Assembly: GCF_008312935.1 (NCBI RefSeq)
Contig: NZ_VSZO01000001.1
Span: 310,001 to 374,000 of the forward strand
Source of the DNA: Roseiconus lacunae
Lineage (GTDB): Bacteria > Planctomycetota > Planctomycetia > Pirellulales > Pirellulaceae
Direction: 5' to 3'
DNA length: 64,000 bases
The first letter of the stretch is position 1; the number at the start of each line of letters is the position of its first letter. Under the pieces are notes generated by a model. The model saw only the letters and a program-made list of their open reading frames with translations. It had not been told where the DNA came from and did no database searches. A program made the position numbers and the translations under genes. Below, piece after piece: positions 24,528 to 33,588 of the stretch.

Positions 24528-25866
24528 GCTCCCGCCTTAAATGGTATTCACAAATCCTTGTAGGTAGAGTGACAAGCACTGTCGTTCCGCCTTCACTACG
24601 AGAGTGTGCCGAAACGGTGCCGCAGTGCTTGTTGACGATCACGTCGTAAACAAACGCCAAGCCTTGGCCGGTTCCCTGTCCGACATCTTTGGTCGTAAAA
24701 AACGGCTCAAAGATTCGGTCACGAATGTCGGTTGGGATACCACAACCGTTGTCATGGAAGCGGATCTCGATGTCGTCTTCGGTTTGCCTCGTCTCGACGA
24801 CGACGACACCCGATTTCGACGTCCGGTGAATCTCCATCGCATCGGCCGCGTTCGTCAAAATATTCAAAATTGATTGATTGAATTGACCACCAATTCCAAT
24901 GACATGTGGAAGTGTTACGTCAAAATCTGTTCGAACCTCTGCGAGGTCTCGAAATCGATTCGCGGTGATCGCAAGCGCGGTTTCGATCGATTCGTTCACG
25001 TCGATCGAAGCTTTCGTTGTCGTCGAAGGCGAACTGAACTCTTTCAAAGCGCGTACGATTTTGGTAACTCGGTCAATTCCCTCAAGTGATTGCGAGATCG
25101 CTAACGGAAACTCTGTCCGCAAGAATCCCAAGTCTGCTAATTCGATTTGCTTATTAATTTCTTCGATGATCGTTCGACTTGATTGATCGTTTTCAACCGC
25201 CCGACTTAGATCGCCATAGAGATCCAAGAGCGATCCAATGTCGTCGAATGCTCCCTCCAAGAAATTGATGTTATTGCCGATAAACTGAATGGGGGTGTTA
25301 ATCTCATGCGCCACACCGGCGGCAAGCTGACCGATCGATTCCATGTTTCTGACTTGGTTCAGGCGAGCTTCGAGCTGCTTTTTCTTTGTCATATCACGAA
25401 CGACGGCAATGAATGTCGGTGCCGACGCGATCGTCGCGCGACTCAGTGAGATCTCACAGAGGAATGTGGCTCCGCGTCGAATTCCTTGAATTTCGATCGG
25501 CTCAACTTGATAAATGATTTCGGAATCGGGGTCGATCAAGCCCCCGTCCATATTTTCGCCGAACAGCTTCAGAGCTTGATCGGCGGTCAACTTGAAGAGC
25601 TCTCGGATGTCGACACCAATCGCATCGTCGACGCCGAAAATGACCCGAGCGGATCGATTAAATGTCCGGATCAGTCCCGATTCGTCATACGTCATGATGC
25701 CTTCGGCCGCGGTTTCCAAGATCGCTCGTGTGTGATCGGCAAACGCTTGTAGCTTTTCGTTGGCGTCATAAAGCTCTTGTGATTTTCGTTCGAGGAGTGT
25801 TTCGGCGGCCCTGCGAGCCGCCAACTCTCGCTCAAGTTTCCGTTTAAGCAGGTCTAGTTCAGACAC
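24508..25866 (-). CDS. Cytoplasmic PAS histidine kinase, likely H-NOX partner kinase
   Basis: 452 residues from a GTG at 25866, overlapping the H-NOX gene by 13 bases. The first ~45 residues are a coiled coil ([18 protein letters not shown]), then a PAS domain ([20 protein letters not shown] to [13 protein letters not shown]). HisKA has [16 protein letters not shown] (H187). The ATPase has N-box [19 protein letters not shown] and [12 protein letters not shown]. No membrane segment is present. Overlap with the H-NOX gene fits the known arrangement in which an H-NOX protein binds and inhibits a cytoplasmic kinase when NO is bound. Its HisKA is similar to that of the second kinase, suggesting duplication. 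Confidence 0.87.
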   Translation of the reverse strand: MSELDLLKRKLERELAARRAAETLLERKSQELYDANEKLQAFADHTRAILETAAEGIMTYDESGLIRTFNRSARVIFGVDDAIGVDIRELFKLTADQALKLFGENMDGGLIDPDSEIIYQVEPIEIQGIRRGATFLCEISLSRATIASAPTFIAVVRDMTKKKQLEARLNQVRNMESIGQLAAGVAHEINTPIQFIGNNINFLEGAFDDIGSLLDLYGDLSRAVENDQSSRTIIEEINKQIELADLGFLRTEFPLAISQSLEGIDRVTKIVRALKEFSSPSTTTKASIDVNESIETALAITANRFRDLAEVRTDFDVTLPHVIGIGGQFNQSILNILTNAADAMEIHRTSKSGVVVVETRQTEDDIEIRFHDNGCGIPTDIRDRIFEPFFTTKDVGQGTGQGLAFVYDVIVNKHCGTVSAHSRSEGGTTVLVTLPTRICEYHLRREHESTAS

Positions 25867-26432
25867 GTCTGAGTAGCTCTGGATTCGGGGACGGATGAAG
25901 GTGTCAACGTAAACCGAGCTTCCGTGCCATTTTTCTCTCCCAAGTCTGTTCGCCTTATCTTGAGTTCATCGCCGAAGTGTTCGACGGTCGCTTGAATCAA
26001 TCCTTCGGCGAGATCCGCGAAAGGATGACTCGATTGGTACGTCATCTCGAATCTTTCGTCAGTCTGTTCACACCGGAACGTTGGTAGTTCAGCATCTGGG
26101 TAAAGCTTTTGAACTTCGACGTGAATGAAGCTTTCTACCAGAGGCAAAAATTCGAATGTGGAATCAATACCAGTGAAGAACTGGGGGTATAGTTCGGCGA
26201 ATCGGCCGAACAGGTGTTTGCCGAATGCTTGCACCAATTGTGGGACGGGAACTTGTGTCGCATCGGAGAGTGCGACGACCAATCGAATCAACTCCATGTG
26301 GTCGTAGGTCCCTACCGACGTGTAGGCTCCTTGATTAGGTGTGTTAGCGTTTAGAATCATGCGGTCGGCAATCTCGAGCCCCAGATTCGTTTCAACCATT
26401 TCGATGAGCTCGGTGAATACGATGCCTTTCAT
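25854..26432 (-). CDS. H-NOX heme-based NO/O2 sensor protein
   Basis: 192 residues from the ATG at 26432, with GGAG seven bases upstream. MKGIVFTELIEMVE is the classic H-NOX N-terminus. The proximal heme ligand is H104 in SFIHVEVQKLYP. The propionate-binding Y-x-S-x-R motif reads Y132-Q-S-S-H136, so the arginine is replaced by histidine. PFADLAEGLI directly after it is typical of bacterial H-NOX proteins. The domain occupies the whole protein. It would bind NO (and possibly O2 or CO) through heme in the cytoplasm and control the overlapping kinase. Whether R-to-H weakens heme binding cannot be read from the sequence. Confidence 0.9.
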   Translation of the reverse strand: MKGIVFTELIEMVETNLGLEIADRMILNANTPNQGAYTSVGTYDHMELIRLVVALSDATQVPVPQLVQAFGKHLFGRFAELYPQFFTGIDSTFEFLPLVESFIHVEVQKLYPDAELPTFRCEQTDERFEMTYQSSHPFADLAEGLIQATVEHFGDELKIRRTDLGEKNGTEARFTLTPSSVPESRATQTCLN

Positions 26433-26502
26433 TGGCAATCTCCATCAACGGGGGTTCGGTGCTACGACAGATGGCAACGACGAGACGACAGCGAAACAAA
26501 GG

Positions 26503-26979
26503 CTACGAAAGCAACATTTCGTGGGACCGTCGCCAACGTCCACGCCGAAAGCTTTCGAGGATATGGCTGATCCTCTTGTCATCACCACGAAGGCCGGCAA
26601 AGCCAAAATCAGAGCGACCGGTCTTGAAGAAATCGACGAACCCCGGGAGTGATGAGATAAGCGTCTTGTCACGTACAAACCCCATGCTCCAATCGGCAAA
26701 GCTGCGATGCTCGATCGGTCGCTCGGCAATGATTGTCGCATCGCTATGCCGGGGGTCGTGTTCAATTCTTTCGAACAGAATCTGAACGGTGGCACGTTCA
26801 CCTTCGAGGACCTGGAAAAACGTCTGGTCGGCGAAAAGCAAAATCCCAGAAACGTCTAACGCGTGATTGGAACTTCTCGCCCGATGGAGCAGTGCGTCAA
26901 GATCTTTGTCAGAGAAGGGCACGTTTGCGGAACTGACATAGACCAACTGGTACAGCTCGAACTCCTGACCGACCGTCAT
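26503..26979 (-). CDS. BLUF-domain blue-light photoreceptor
   Basis: 158 residues from the ATG at 26979, with AAAGGAG eleven bases upstream. The BLUF domain covers residues 8-100. The residues equivalent to AppA Y21, N45, Q63, W104 and M106 are all present with the same spacing: Y14 (VYVSSA), N38 (SNHALDVSG), Q56 (FFQVLEG), W97 and M99 (WSMGF). So flavin binding and the photocycle should be intact. About 55 further residues follow with no recognised domain; they may be the output or partner contact. It is the first gene of the sensory operon, 70 bases ahead of the H-NOX gene. Confidence 0.93.
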   Translation of the reverse strand: MTVGQEFELYQLVYVSSANVPFSDKDLDALLHRARSSNHALDVSGILLFADQTFFQVLEGERATVQILFERIEHDPRHSDATIIAERPIEHRSFADWSMGFVRDKTLISSLPGFVDFFKTGRSDFGFAGLRGDDKRISHILESFRRGRWRRSHEMLLS

Positions 26980-27396
26980 GATGGTTTCGTCTCCTTTGAG
27001 TAACTTACAAAGGGCAACAAGTTCGCCCAAACGTAAACGTGGGGCGAATCCATCGATCGCGTTGTCAGAATCGCGAAGAAAGGTCGACCGTTGAGTGATC
27101 GACGACGCCGACTAAGTCGTTCGTATTACCGGCATCGGTTGGAAGAAACGCATCGAATGCGAACTTTGATTCAGTGGGTTTTCCCCGTCACCACGTTTCG
27201 GCGACGTTGTCCACTTGACGTTGAAAGAATTGTTCAGGCCAGTCGATTGTGGCGATCACCGACCCGACGAGTTGCTCTACCGTAGCACGCGTTTAAGAAA
27301 AAGACTCGCGAATGGGCGACAACCATTGACGCGGTTGCCGCTGGCCCCCGTTAGAGACAGTTTGTGGTGCGAACCTCGCTCGAACAGCGGTTGTCG
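26980..27396. other. 417-bp intergenic region upstream of the sensory operon
   Basis: This stretch lies between the RdgC-like gene end and the BLUF gene start, both on the minus strand. It must hold the sensory operon promoter. I see no clear -35/-10 pair, no strong hairpin and no gene with convincing codon use. Confidence 0.5.
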
Positions 27397-28569
27397 TTAC
27401 GCCGCTTTACTGCGTTGCTTTTGGCTTCCGGTCAGCCATTTGCGAATCGCTTGGTGATCTTGTTGCCAATCGTCGGAGATTCGGCGTTCGACGTACGTCT
27501 GCAGCATCAAGTCTGTCGTGTCGGTCAGCAGCCGAATCGCATCGATACGGTCTTCGTCATCAAATTCCTCGTCGTCTTCGAGATGAATTTTCGCGCCGCT
27601 GATTCCAAATGATTCCGCTTGAAGCGTCAGGTCGAACTGCCGGCCATCGCGAATCACCGTCATCCCGGCTTTCCGAGGCAGTTTCCCTGATTGAATGGCC
27701 TTCGTCGCTTCGGGGAGCTTGATCGGACTTTCGGCAGAGATCGTTTCTTTCCCGGATTCACCGTAAGGACATTCCAACGTGAGGGTTCGGGCCAGCATCA
27801 CAGTGACTTCGGAATCATCCACCAAGGTGAAAGTGTCGGTGTCTGTTTCCAGTTTCCACCACAACCAAACGAGAAACTCATTCCCAAGAAAATCCGGCTG
27901 CTGAGAGTGCTCGTTCGCCCAGTTGTGGTCGCCCGCGATCAAATCACTCACGAAGCTGACCGGTTGCAGTTCATCGACTTCTCCAAAAACCTTGTTGGCC
28001 GTCGCCCACTGGGTCGCGATCCCACCGGCGCCTAGGTGACGAAGCTCGAGTCCAAAAAGCCGTTCCAACATCTCCGTGCAAAGACGTGCGGTGTTTCCAA
28101 CCGATCCTCCGAAATACAGGAGTTGTTGGTCGAGGTCCCAGAGCAGTGAGAGCGACTTCATTTTCCGAAACTTACCCGTCGCTGCCTCCTGTTCGCACCT
28201 TGCTTCGACAGCTTCTTTGGCTTCCTTGCGTTGAGCTTTCGTGATCTTTCGGCCTTCGTTGTCCTTGGCGATACCGGCAAGTTCCATCTGCAACCATGCG
28301 GCACGGTAAGACCCGGGCACTTGGTTGGTGTCGATTCGAACCCCGCAGTGAACGGCATTATTGATCACGTTTTTTCCGAGATCAAAATCCGTATCGAACA
28401 AGTGGTCGCCGCCCAGGAAACCGACCGAAACGTTCTCTTCGTTGGCAGTTTCGAAACGCCCGGCGGCGTTATTCGAAAGTATCTCGATCTGTTCCTCACC
28501 GAAGTCGGTCTCTTCGAAACCGGTAACGCTAAACCGTTGAAAACCGAGGCTTCCGTGCAAAAAAGGCAT
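27397..28569 (-). CDS. rdgC: RdgC-like recombination-associated protein
   Basis: 390 residues. N-terminal MPFLHGSLGFQRFSVTG begins like RdgC proteins, which open with a beta-rich phrase and a conserved FxRF region. A charged helix (RKITKAQRKEAKEAVEARC) sits near residue 110, where RdgC has its E/K-rich segment, followed by FRKMKSLSLLWDLDQQLLY. RdgC forms a DNA-encircling ring that limits RecA filament activity. AAGGAA just before the ATG supports the start. No recombination genes are near. Overall similarity is by pattern only, so the call is probable rather than certain. Confidence 0.68.
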   Translation of the reverse strand: MPFLHGSLGFQRFSVTGFEETDFGEEQIEILSNNAAGRFETANEENVSVGFLGGDHLFDTDFDLGKNVINNAVHCGVRIDTNQVPGSYRAAWLQMELAGIAKDNEGRKITKAQRKEAKEAVEARCEQEAATGKFRKMKSLSLLWDLDQQLLYFGGSVGNTARLCTEMLERLFGLELRHLGAGGIATQWATANKVFGEVDELQPVSFVSDLIAGDHNWANEHSQQPDFLGNEFLVWLWWKLETDTDTFTLVDDSEVTVMLARTLTLECPYGESGKETISAESPIKLPEATKAIQSGKLPRKAGMTVIRDGRQFDLTLQAESFGISGAKIHLEDDEEFDDEDRIDAIRLLTDTTDLMLQTYVERRISDDWQQDHQAIRKWLTGSQKQRSKAA

Positions 28570-28841
28570 CGACGTTCCTTGCTGGACGAGAGAGGGCAGG
28601 AAGAAGTGGTGTAGATCCTATCGACGATGCCCGGCGGAAATTTGATTGACGAAGACTTCCCTGTCACGTAGCCCCTAGGCCGGATGATCGTTAAGGTCTC
28701 TACCGTGAAGATGGAGCCAGCCCCCCTCTTGCCGCCTTCGGTTATCCCAACCTGGACGACGAAGTCGTGCGAAATGCGATTGCTGCTAGAATTATGGCGA
28801 TCGAAACCCCACATCCCTGCCTTCCCCCACACCCAAGCTTG

Positions 28842-30008
28842 ATGAAGCGCCGATCGGTCGCCCTGCTAATTGAGACATCCAACGGGTATTGCCGCGGGCT
28901 GCTCGACGGCATCTGTGGGTTCGCACGCACCCGAGGCAATTGGTCGATTCAGTTGAACGAACAAGAACGGGGTGCACGACCACCTGCTTGGCTGAAGGAT
29001 TGGCAAGGCGACGGGATTATCGCTCGCATCGAAACCGATCAGATCGGATTGCAATTACAGCAACTACAACTTCCGATCGTCGATTTAAGTGCCGCCCGTC
29101 ACCTGCCCGGAATTCCCTGGGCAGATACCGAGGACAGCGCCATTAGTCAGCTCGCGGTCAACCATTTCCTCGATCGCGGATTCGCCAACTTGGCGTTTTG
29201 TGGAGACCCGGGCTTTGCGTGGTCAAACGCACGCCGTGATCACTTCCGTCAACTCGTGCGGCAGGCCCAGTGCCAGTACTTTGAATACCAAGTCACACAT
29301 CGCTACGATTCCAGTTACCAATGGGATAAGGTTCGTGACTCGCTTGCCGCTTGGCTGGTTGAGTTACCCAAACCGATCGCGATCATGGCCTGCAACGACT
29401 ACCAAGGACAGCTTTTGCTGGACGTCTGCCGCACCTGTTCGATCGGTGTCCCCGAAGAGGTTGCTGTCCTTGGCGTCGACAATGATTCACTGATTTGTAA
29501 CCTTTGCGATCCGCAGTTGACCAGCGTTGTACCGGACACCTACGGCACTGGATTCGAAGCCGCAGAGCTGTTGGAGCACATGATGAATGGCGCCGCCGTC
29601 AATCGCGACGCCAGACTGGTTACTCAGCCGAAAGGGATTCAGATTCGGCAATCGACTGACACGATCGCGATCGAAGACCAAGATGTTGCCAAAGCGCTGA
29701 TCTATATCCGTCGGCATGCGTTCGAAAACATTCGAGTGGCCGACATCCTGCATCAGTGCTCGATTTCCAGACGCGCCCTTGAACACCGATTCGCAAAAGT
29801 CATCGGACATACTCCACACGAAGAATTGCATCGCATTCGACTTCAACGGATCAAGCAGCTTTTGGTGGAAACAGACGATCGCATCTCTGATATCGCCAAG
29901 CGAACTGGATTTGAGCATCCCGAGTACCTAACTGTCGCGTTTAAGCGAAGTATGGGAATGACGCCGACACAGTATCGAAATCAAATTCGCAGCGACCGAT
30001 CGAAATGA
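28842..30008 (+). CDS. XylR-like AraC-family transcriptional regulator with periplasmic-binding-type sensor
   Basis: 388 residues from the ATG at 28842 (an ATG at 28794 is possible; neither has a clear ribosome site). Residues 1-270 are a LacI/periplasmic-binding-like ligand domain: RSVALLIETSNGYCRGLLDG, ADTEDSAISQLAVNHFLDRG and PKPIAIMACNDYQGQ. The C-terminal ~105 residues are an AraC double HTH: VADILHQCSISRRALEHRF and RISDIAKRTGFEHPEYLTVAF. In E. coli, XylR of this architecture responds to D-xylose. No sugar pathway genes are adjacent, so its targets are elsewhere. Confidence 0.88.
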   Translation: MKRRSVALLIETSNGYCRGLLDGICGFARTRGNWSIQLNEQERGARPPAWLKDWQGDGIIARIETDQIGLQLQQLQLPIVDLSAARHLPGIPWADTEDSAISQLAVNHFLDRGFANLAFCGDPGFAWSNARRDHFRQLVRQAQCQYFEYQVTHRYDSSYQWDKVRDSLAAWLVELPKPIAIMACNDYQGQLLLDVCRTCSIGVPEEVAVLGVDNDSLICNLCDPQLTSVVPDTYGTGFEAAELLEHMMNGAAVNRDARLVTQPKGIQIRQSTDTIAIEDQDVAKALIYIRRHAFENIRVADILHQCSISRRALEHRFAKVIGHTPHEELHRIRLQRIKQLLVETDDRISDIAKRTGFEHPEYLTVAFKRSMGMTPTQYRNQIRSDRSK

Positions 30009-30135
30009 ACGGGCGGGGGAATCCTTTCCTCTTGCTTGAAATCGTAGACGACACGTCTTAAAATTCGAGGTGCCATCGCGAGGAGCATTGGCGGTCGGGG
30101 TGAGTCGTCTTATTGAAGTTGCCGGGAGCGAACGT

Positions 30136-30981
30136 ATGGTCAGATTTACTGAGGCATGGTCATCGCGTCTGGTGTGCTGCGTGGTGAGTGTCGCAATCAA
30201 CTTGGCAGCCGGTTGCGTTAGTGCCGACGACTCGCCAAACGCTCGATTGGAATACTTAAACCATTTGCTCGAACGAGTACGAGTCGAAATTGAACATGAC
30301 GGAACCACGCTTCAGGTAAAGACGCCAACCCAGCCTATTCTGAGGTTTGGCGATGCGACGCGTCAGACAAGCGATGGCGTGCTTTGGGCTTTCGGGGAAG
30401 GCAGACCCAAAGCGATGATCGCGATGGAGATGGTGGTCGATTCTACGGGGCAGCCGATTGTCAGTTATGAGTTCTTGTGCTTGACCGACAGTCGCTTGAA
30501 GGTCCGAGCTGGCGAAGGTTGGGTCTGGATGCCTCGACAGTCCGAAATGCAATTTCAGATGTTTCCCAAGTCACCGTCCGTGCCCAAAACAGAGTCCCTA
30601 AAACGCCGTCAGATGAAACTGCTGGCAACACAGTTTTCGGTCTCCGAAAAGTTCGAACAAGAAGATTTTCATCTTCGCTTGATGCCCAATCCAATTGTGC
30701 ACTACTCCATCAAAGGTAGTCAAACTGAGAGCGGGGCGGTCTTTGTATTCGCCAACGGGACCAACCCGGAAGTCCTGCTGTTTCTTGAAACAAACCGCGG
30801 TAAATGGCAGTTCGGTTTAGCTCGAATGTGTGGTGCGGCCCCAGTCGCGTTGCTCAACAACGAGTCCGTTTGGAGCAAACCTTCGATGGGGGAAATCGGT
30901 AAAGGATGGACCCTGCCCTACACCGGCGATGCTCATAAAATCGATTTTGGTATGATCGATCGATTATCCAACAAGCCATAG
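30136..30981 (+). CDS. Exported protein of unknown function
   Basis: 281 residues from the ATG at 30136, preceded by GGGAG. A signal peptide (SSRLVCCVVSVAINLAAGC, cut after VSA) is present. The mature part is soluble with mixed beta-like segments: LRFGDATRQTSDGVLWAFG, GWVWMPRQSEMQFQMF, FHLRLMPNPIVHYSI and GAVFVFANGTNPEVLLFLE. It resembles the large group of planctomycete secreted proteins without assigned function. No catalytic motif is evident. It stands alone between the XylR-like gene and the serine dehydratase gene. Confidence 0.75.
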   Translation: MVRFTEAWSSRLVCCVVSVAINLAAGCVSADDSPNARLEYLNHLLERVRVEIEHDGTTLQVKTPTQPILRFGDATRQTSDGVLWAFGEGRPKAMIAMEMVVDSTGQPIVSYEFLCLTDSRLKVRAGEGWVWMPRQSEMQFQMFPKSPSVPKTESLKRRQMKLLATQFSVSEKFEQEDFHLRLMPNPIVHYSIKGSQTESGAVFVFANGTNPEVLLFLETNRGKWQFGLARMCGAAPVALLNNESVWSKPSMGEIGKGWTLPYTGDAHKIDFGMIDRLSNKP

Positions 30982-31327
30982 CAAGTTGCTTTCGACACGT
31001 CTTTCGCCGTAGCAGCGACCTCCATAGCACGCGGCGATTTCTGCTACCCTCGCGTTTCAGTCACTCATGACTGGTCAATCAGCGGCCGGGTGTGATCCCT
31101 CGTTTTAGCAACGATTGCCCACCCCTAATGCAGCCGGGGCACCGCTGTCGCGTCGCTACTCATCCGGACGTCCACGAAATTCTTGTGCAAGGTTCTGGAA
31201 TTTACGAAGCACTCGCTTCCACAAAGTAGCGTTAACGAACGCGGTCTCCACGAAGCGGACGAGGGTCTACAAAATGGACGAACAATCGTGGTAACTTGAG
31301 TTCGCTTCGTAGAGGCTTCTTGTTTTA
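30982..31327. other. 346-bp intergenic region before the serine dehydratase gene
   Basis: No gene is supported. Two small hairpins lie close together: GAAGC/GCTTC at 31206-31219 and GCGTT/AACGC at 31229-31242. They may be leader structures of the downstream gene. No riboswitch that I recognise and no terminator with a T-run was seen. Confidence 0.4.
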
Positions 31328-32806
31328 ATGGCTGACCGAATGTCATCCATCGCCCCCGTCTTCCATCCGAGCCATTGCATGACAGCCGATCATTTGCCAT
31401 CAGGGGGACAGTCTGGATCCGATGTTTACGTCGGGGTATTTGATCTGTTCAAGATCGGAATCGGTCCGTCGAGTTCGCATTCGGTCGGGCCCATGCGCGC
31501 CGCCGAGATGTTTATCAATGAACTCGATCAATCCGACGACGTCGAAACCGTCGGGCGAGTCCAAGCTGATCTGTATGGATCGCTCGCATTGACAGGAGTC
31601 GGGCACGCTACCGACATCGCCATCATGATGGGGCTGCTAGGTGAACGACCTGACACGATCGATCCTGATACCGTGCCGGAAAAATTAGAGCGCATCCGGC
31701 AAACGACACAATTGATGTTCGCGGGCAGGCGAGCGATTCGGTTTTGCGAAAAAGAAGATTTACTCTTTAACCGACGTGTGACATTGGAGGGGCATCCAAA
31801 CGCGATGAGCTTGTCGGCATTTCGTGACGGCGATTCTGAGACACCTTTTTACAGCAGTACTTACTACTCGATCGGCGGAGGTTTCGTAATCCGCGATGGC
31901 GAAACGCCGCGGGCGGGTCATGGCGACTACCACCAGGTTCCTTATCCCTACCACTCGGGGAAAGATTTATTGGACCTTACCGATCGACATGGATTTTCGT
32001 TGAGCGACTTAGCTCGCGCGAATGAGCGGACCTTTCGCAGTGACACCGAAATATCGAACGGATTGCAGAAGATTTGGCAAACGATGCAGGCGTGTATCGA
32101 GCGTGGTTGTCAGACCGACGGAATCCTGCCAGGCGGATTGAACATTCGCCGACGGGCGCCGGCGTTGTATCGATCTCTGCGGAGTCGAACGGAGGCGACT
32201 GACCGCGACCCGATGGGAATCCTGGATTGGGTCGACTTGTATGCGATCGCAGTCAACGAAGAAAATGCCGCCAGCGGACGCGTCGTCACTGCGCCGACCA
32301 ATGGTGCCGCCGGAATCATTCCCGCCGTCTTGCGGTACTTGGACCGATTTGGTCGGAACGTCAATGAAGATACCATCGAGCGATTCCTCTTGACCGCCGC
32401 GTTGATCGGATCACTTTATAAGCGAAACGCTTCGATTTCCGGGGCGGAGGTTGGTTGCCAGGGCGAAGTTGGCGTGGCTTGTTCGATGGCCGCTGGGGCG
32501 CTGACCGAAGCACTCGGGGGAACGCCTCGGCAAGTCGAGGAGGCGGCCGAGATTGGTATGGAACACAATCTTGGTCTGACCTGCGATCCCATCAAAGGGC
32601 TCGTGCAAGTTCCCTGTATCGAACGGAACGCAATGGGAGCGGTCAAGGCAATCAATGCCAGCCGGCTTGCGCTTCGCAGTGACGGCAAGCACTTCGTTTC
32701 GCTAGACCGAGTGATCCGAGTCATGAAACGGACAGGGGCGGACATGTCGTCTCGGTATAAGGAAACATCGGCTGGAGGCTTGGCGGTTAACATCAGTGAG
32801 TGCTGA
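31328..32806 (+). CDS. sdaA: L-serine ammonia-lyase (iron-sulfur L-serine dehydratase), single chain
   Basis: 492 residues; converts L-serine to pyruvate and ammonia. The beta-type N-terminal domain begins [20 protein letters not shown] with the SSSH substrate loop. The alpha domain contains the three [4Fe-4S] cysteines C377 (VGCQGEVG), C419 (TCDPIKG) and C430 (VPCIERN), with the 42 and 11 spacing of characterised enzymes, leaving one iron free for substrate. The first ~32 residues are extra and poorly conserved, so starts at 31343 or 31379 are possible. The gene is monocistronic as far as can be seen. Confidence 0.93.
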   Translation: MADRMSSIAPVFHPSHCMTADHLPSGGQSGSDVYVGVFDLFKIGIGPSSSHSVGPMRAAEMFINELDQSDDVETVGRVQADLYGSLALTGVGHATDIAIMMGLLGERPDTIDPDTVPEKLERIRQTTQLMFAGRRAIRFCEKEDLLFNRRVTLEGHPNAMSLSAFRDGDSETPFYSSTYYSIGGGFVIRDGETPRAGHGDYHQVPYPYHSGKDLLDLTDRHGFSLSDLARANERTFRSDTEISNGLQKIWQTMQACIERGCQTDGILPGGLNIRRRAPALYRSLRSRTEATDRDPMGILDWVDLYAIAVNEENAASGRVVTAPTNGAAGIIPAVLRYLDRFGRNVNEDTIERFLLTAALIGSLYKRNASISGAEVGCQGEVGVACSMAAGALTEALGGTPRQVEEAAEIGMEHNLGLTCDPIKGLVQVPCIERNAMGAVKAINASRLALRSDGKHFVSLDRVIRVMKRTGADMSSRYKETSAGGLAVNISEC

Positions 32807-32895
32807 AATTCACTCAGGTTTCGCAATCACGCAAGTTTGCCGGAGTCGGTCAAGTCGAACTTGCCATGGCACCGCTACCGGGATACTCTTGAAGT

Positions 32896-33351
32896 ATGTC
32901 GCAACTGCTATTGATCCTTACGATGGTGTTCAATCTCCTTGCGTGTCCACTGCGTTGTTCCTTCTGTGAAGCGGGAGCAAGTCAGGCGGAGACGGAAGTC
33001 GATGGACTTGCGCGCCTTCGGTGCAGTTGCTGTCCTAAGGTGAATTTGGACGCGGCCCTCTCCGAACAAAAGGACGCCGAATTACGGACCACCACGGTTC
33101 CAGGTCCGAATGATCGGGGGAATCCTGCGGGCGAAGAATGCACGTGTCCAGACTGTTTGTGTGGCGGGGCGATCCTCTTGGAATGCCCGGAGCTTTCCGA
33201 AAGCCCATCACTGCTGGTCGAATGGCTACCAGTCCTCTCCGATGACAGCCTGCTATCGATCGGCGAAACCTGGGAATCTCATCAGCACATCCCCCTTGCC
33301 AATTCTGTGGGGCGAACTGCGCTCATTGAATATCAACGTTGGTTGATTTGA
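32896..33351 (+). CDS. Cys-rich exported small protein of unknown function
   Basis: 151 residues. A signal peptide (SQLLLILTMVFNLLACPL) is followed by clustered cysteines: CPLRCSFCEAG, RCSCCPK, and CTCPDCLCGG. That pattern suggests metal binding or disulfide linkage. The C-terminal half is acidic and cysteine-free. It lies about 240 bases upstream of the ABC/HlyD export operon on the same strand, suggesting a metal or cysteine-linked role in that system. I do not recognise a family. Confidence 0.6.
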   Translation: MSQLLLILTMVFNLLACPLRCSFCEAGASQAETEVDGLARLRCSCCPKVNLDAALSEQKDAELRTTTVPGPNDRGNPAGEECTCPDCLCGGAILLECPELSESPSLLVEWLPVLSDDSLLSIGETWESHQHIPLANSVGRTALIEYQRWLI

Positions 33352-33588
33352 GCCTCTCTTTCAGATTCTGAATTAGTTCCCGTGCTTTGCTTGGCTCTGG
33401 AAGAGCAGGCTCGGAAAACAACAGAATTCTCTCTGCTCTGGTATTCCGTCCACACCACATTGGTTTGCGTTGTGATCGGTATCAGATCCTTGCGCGTCGC
33501 AATTCGCTACGTGTTGTCGAAAGCAAGCTCGCAAGTGTCTGTCGCCGGTTGGTGGTGCGACCCTCGTTAGGTATCACGAATTCGAACG

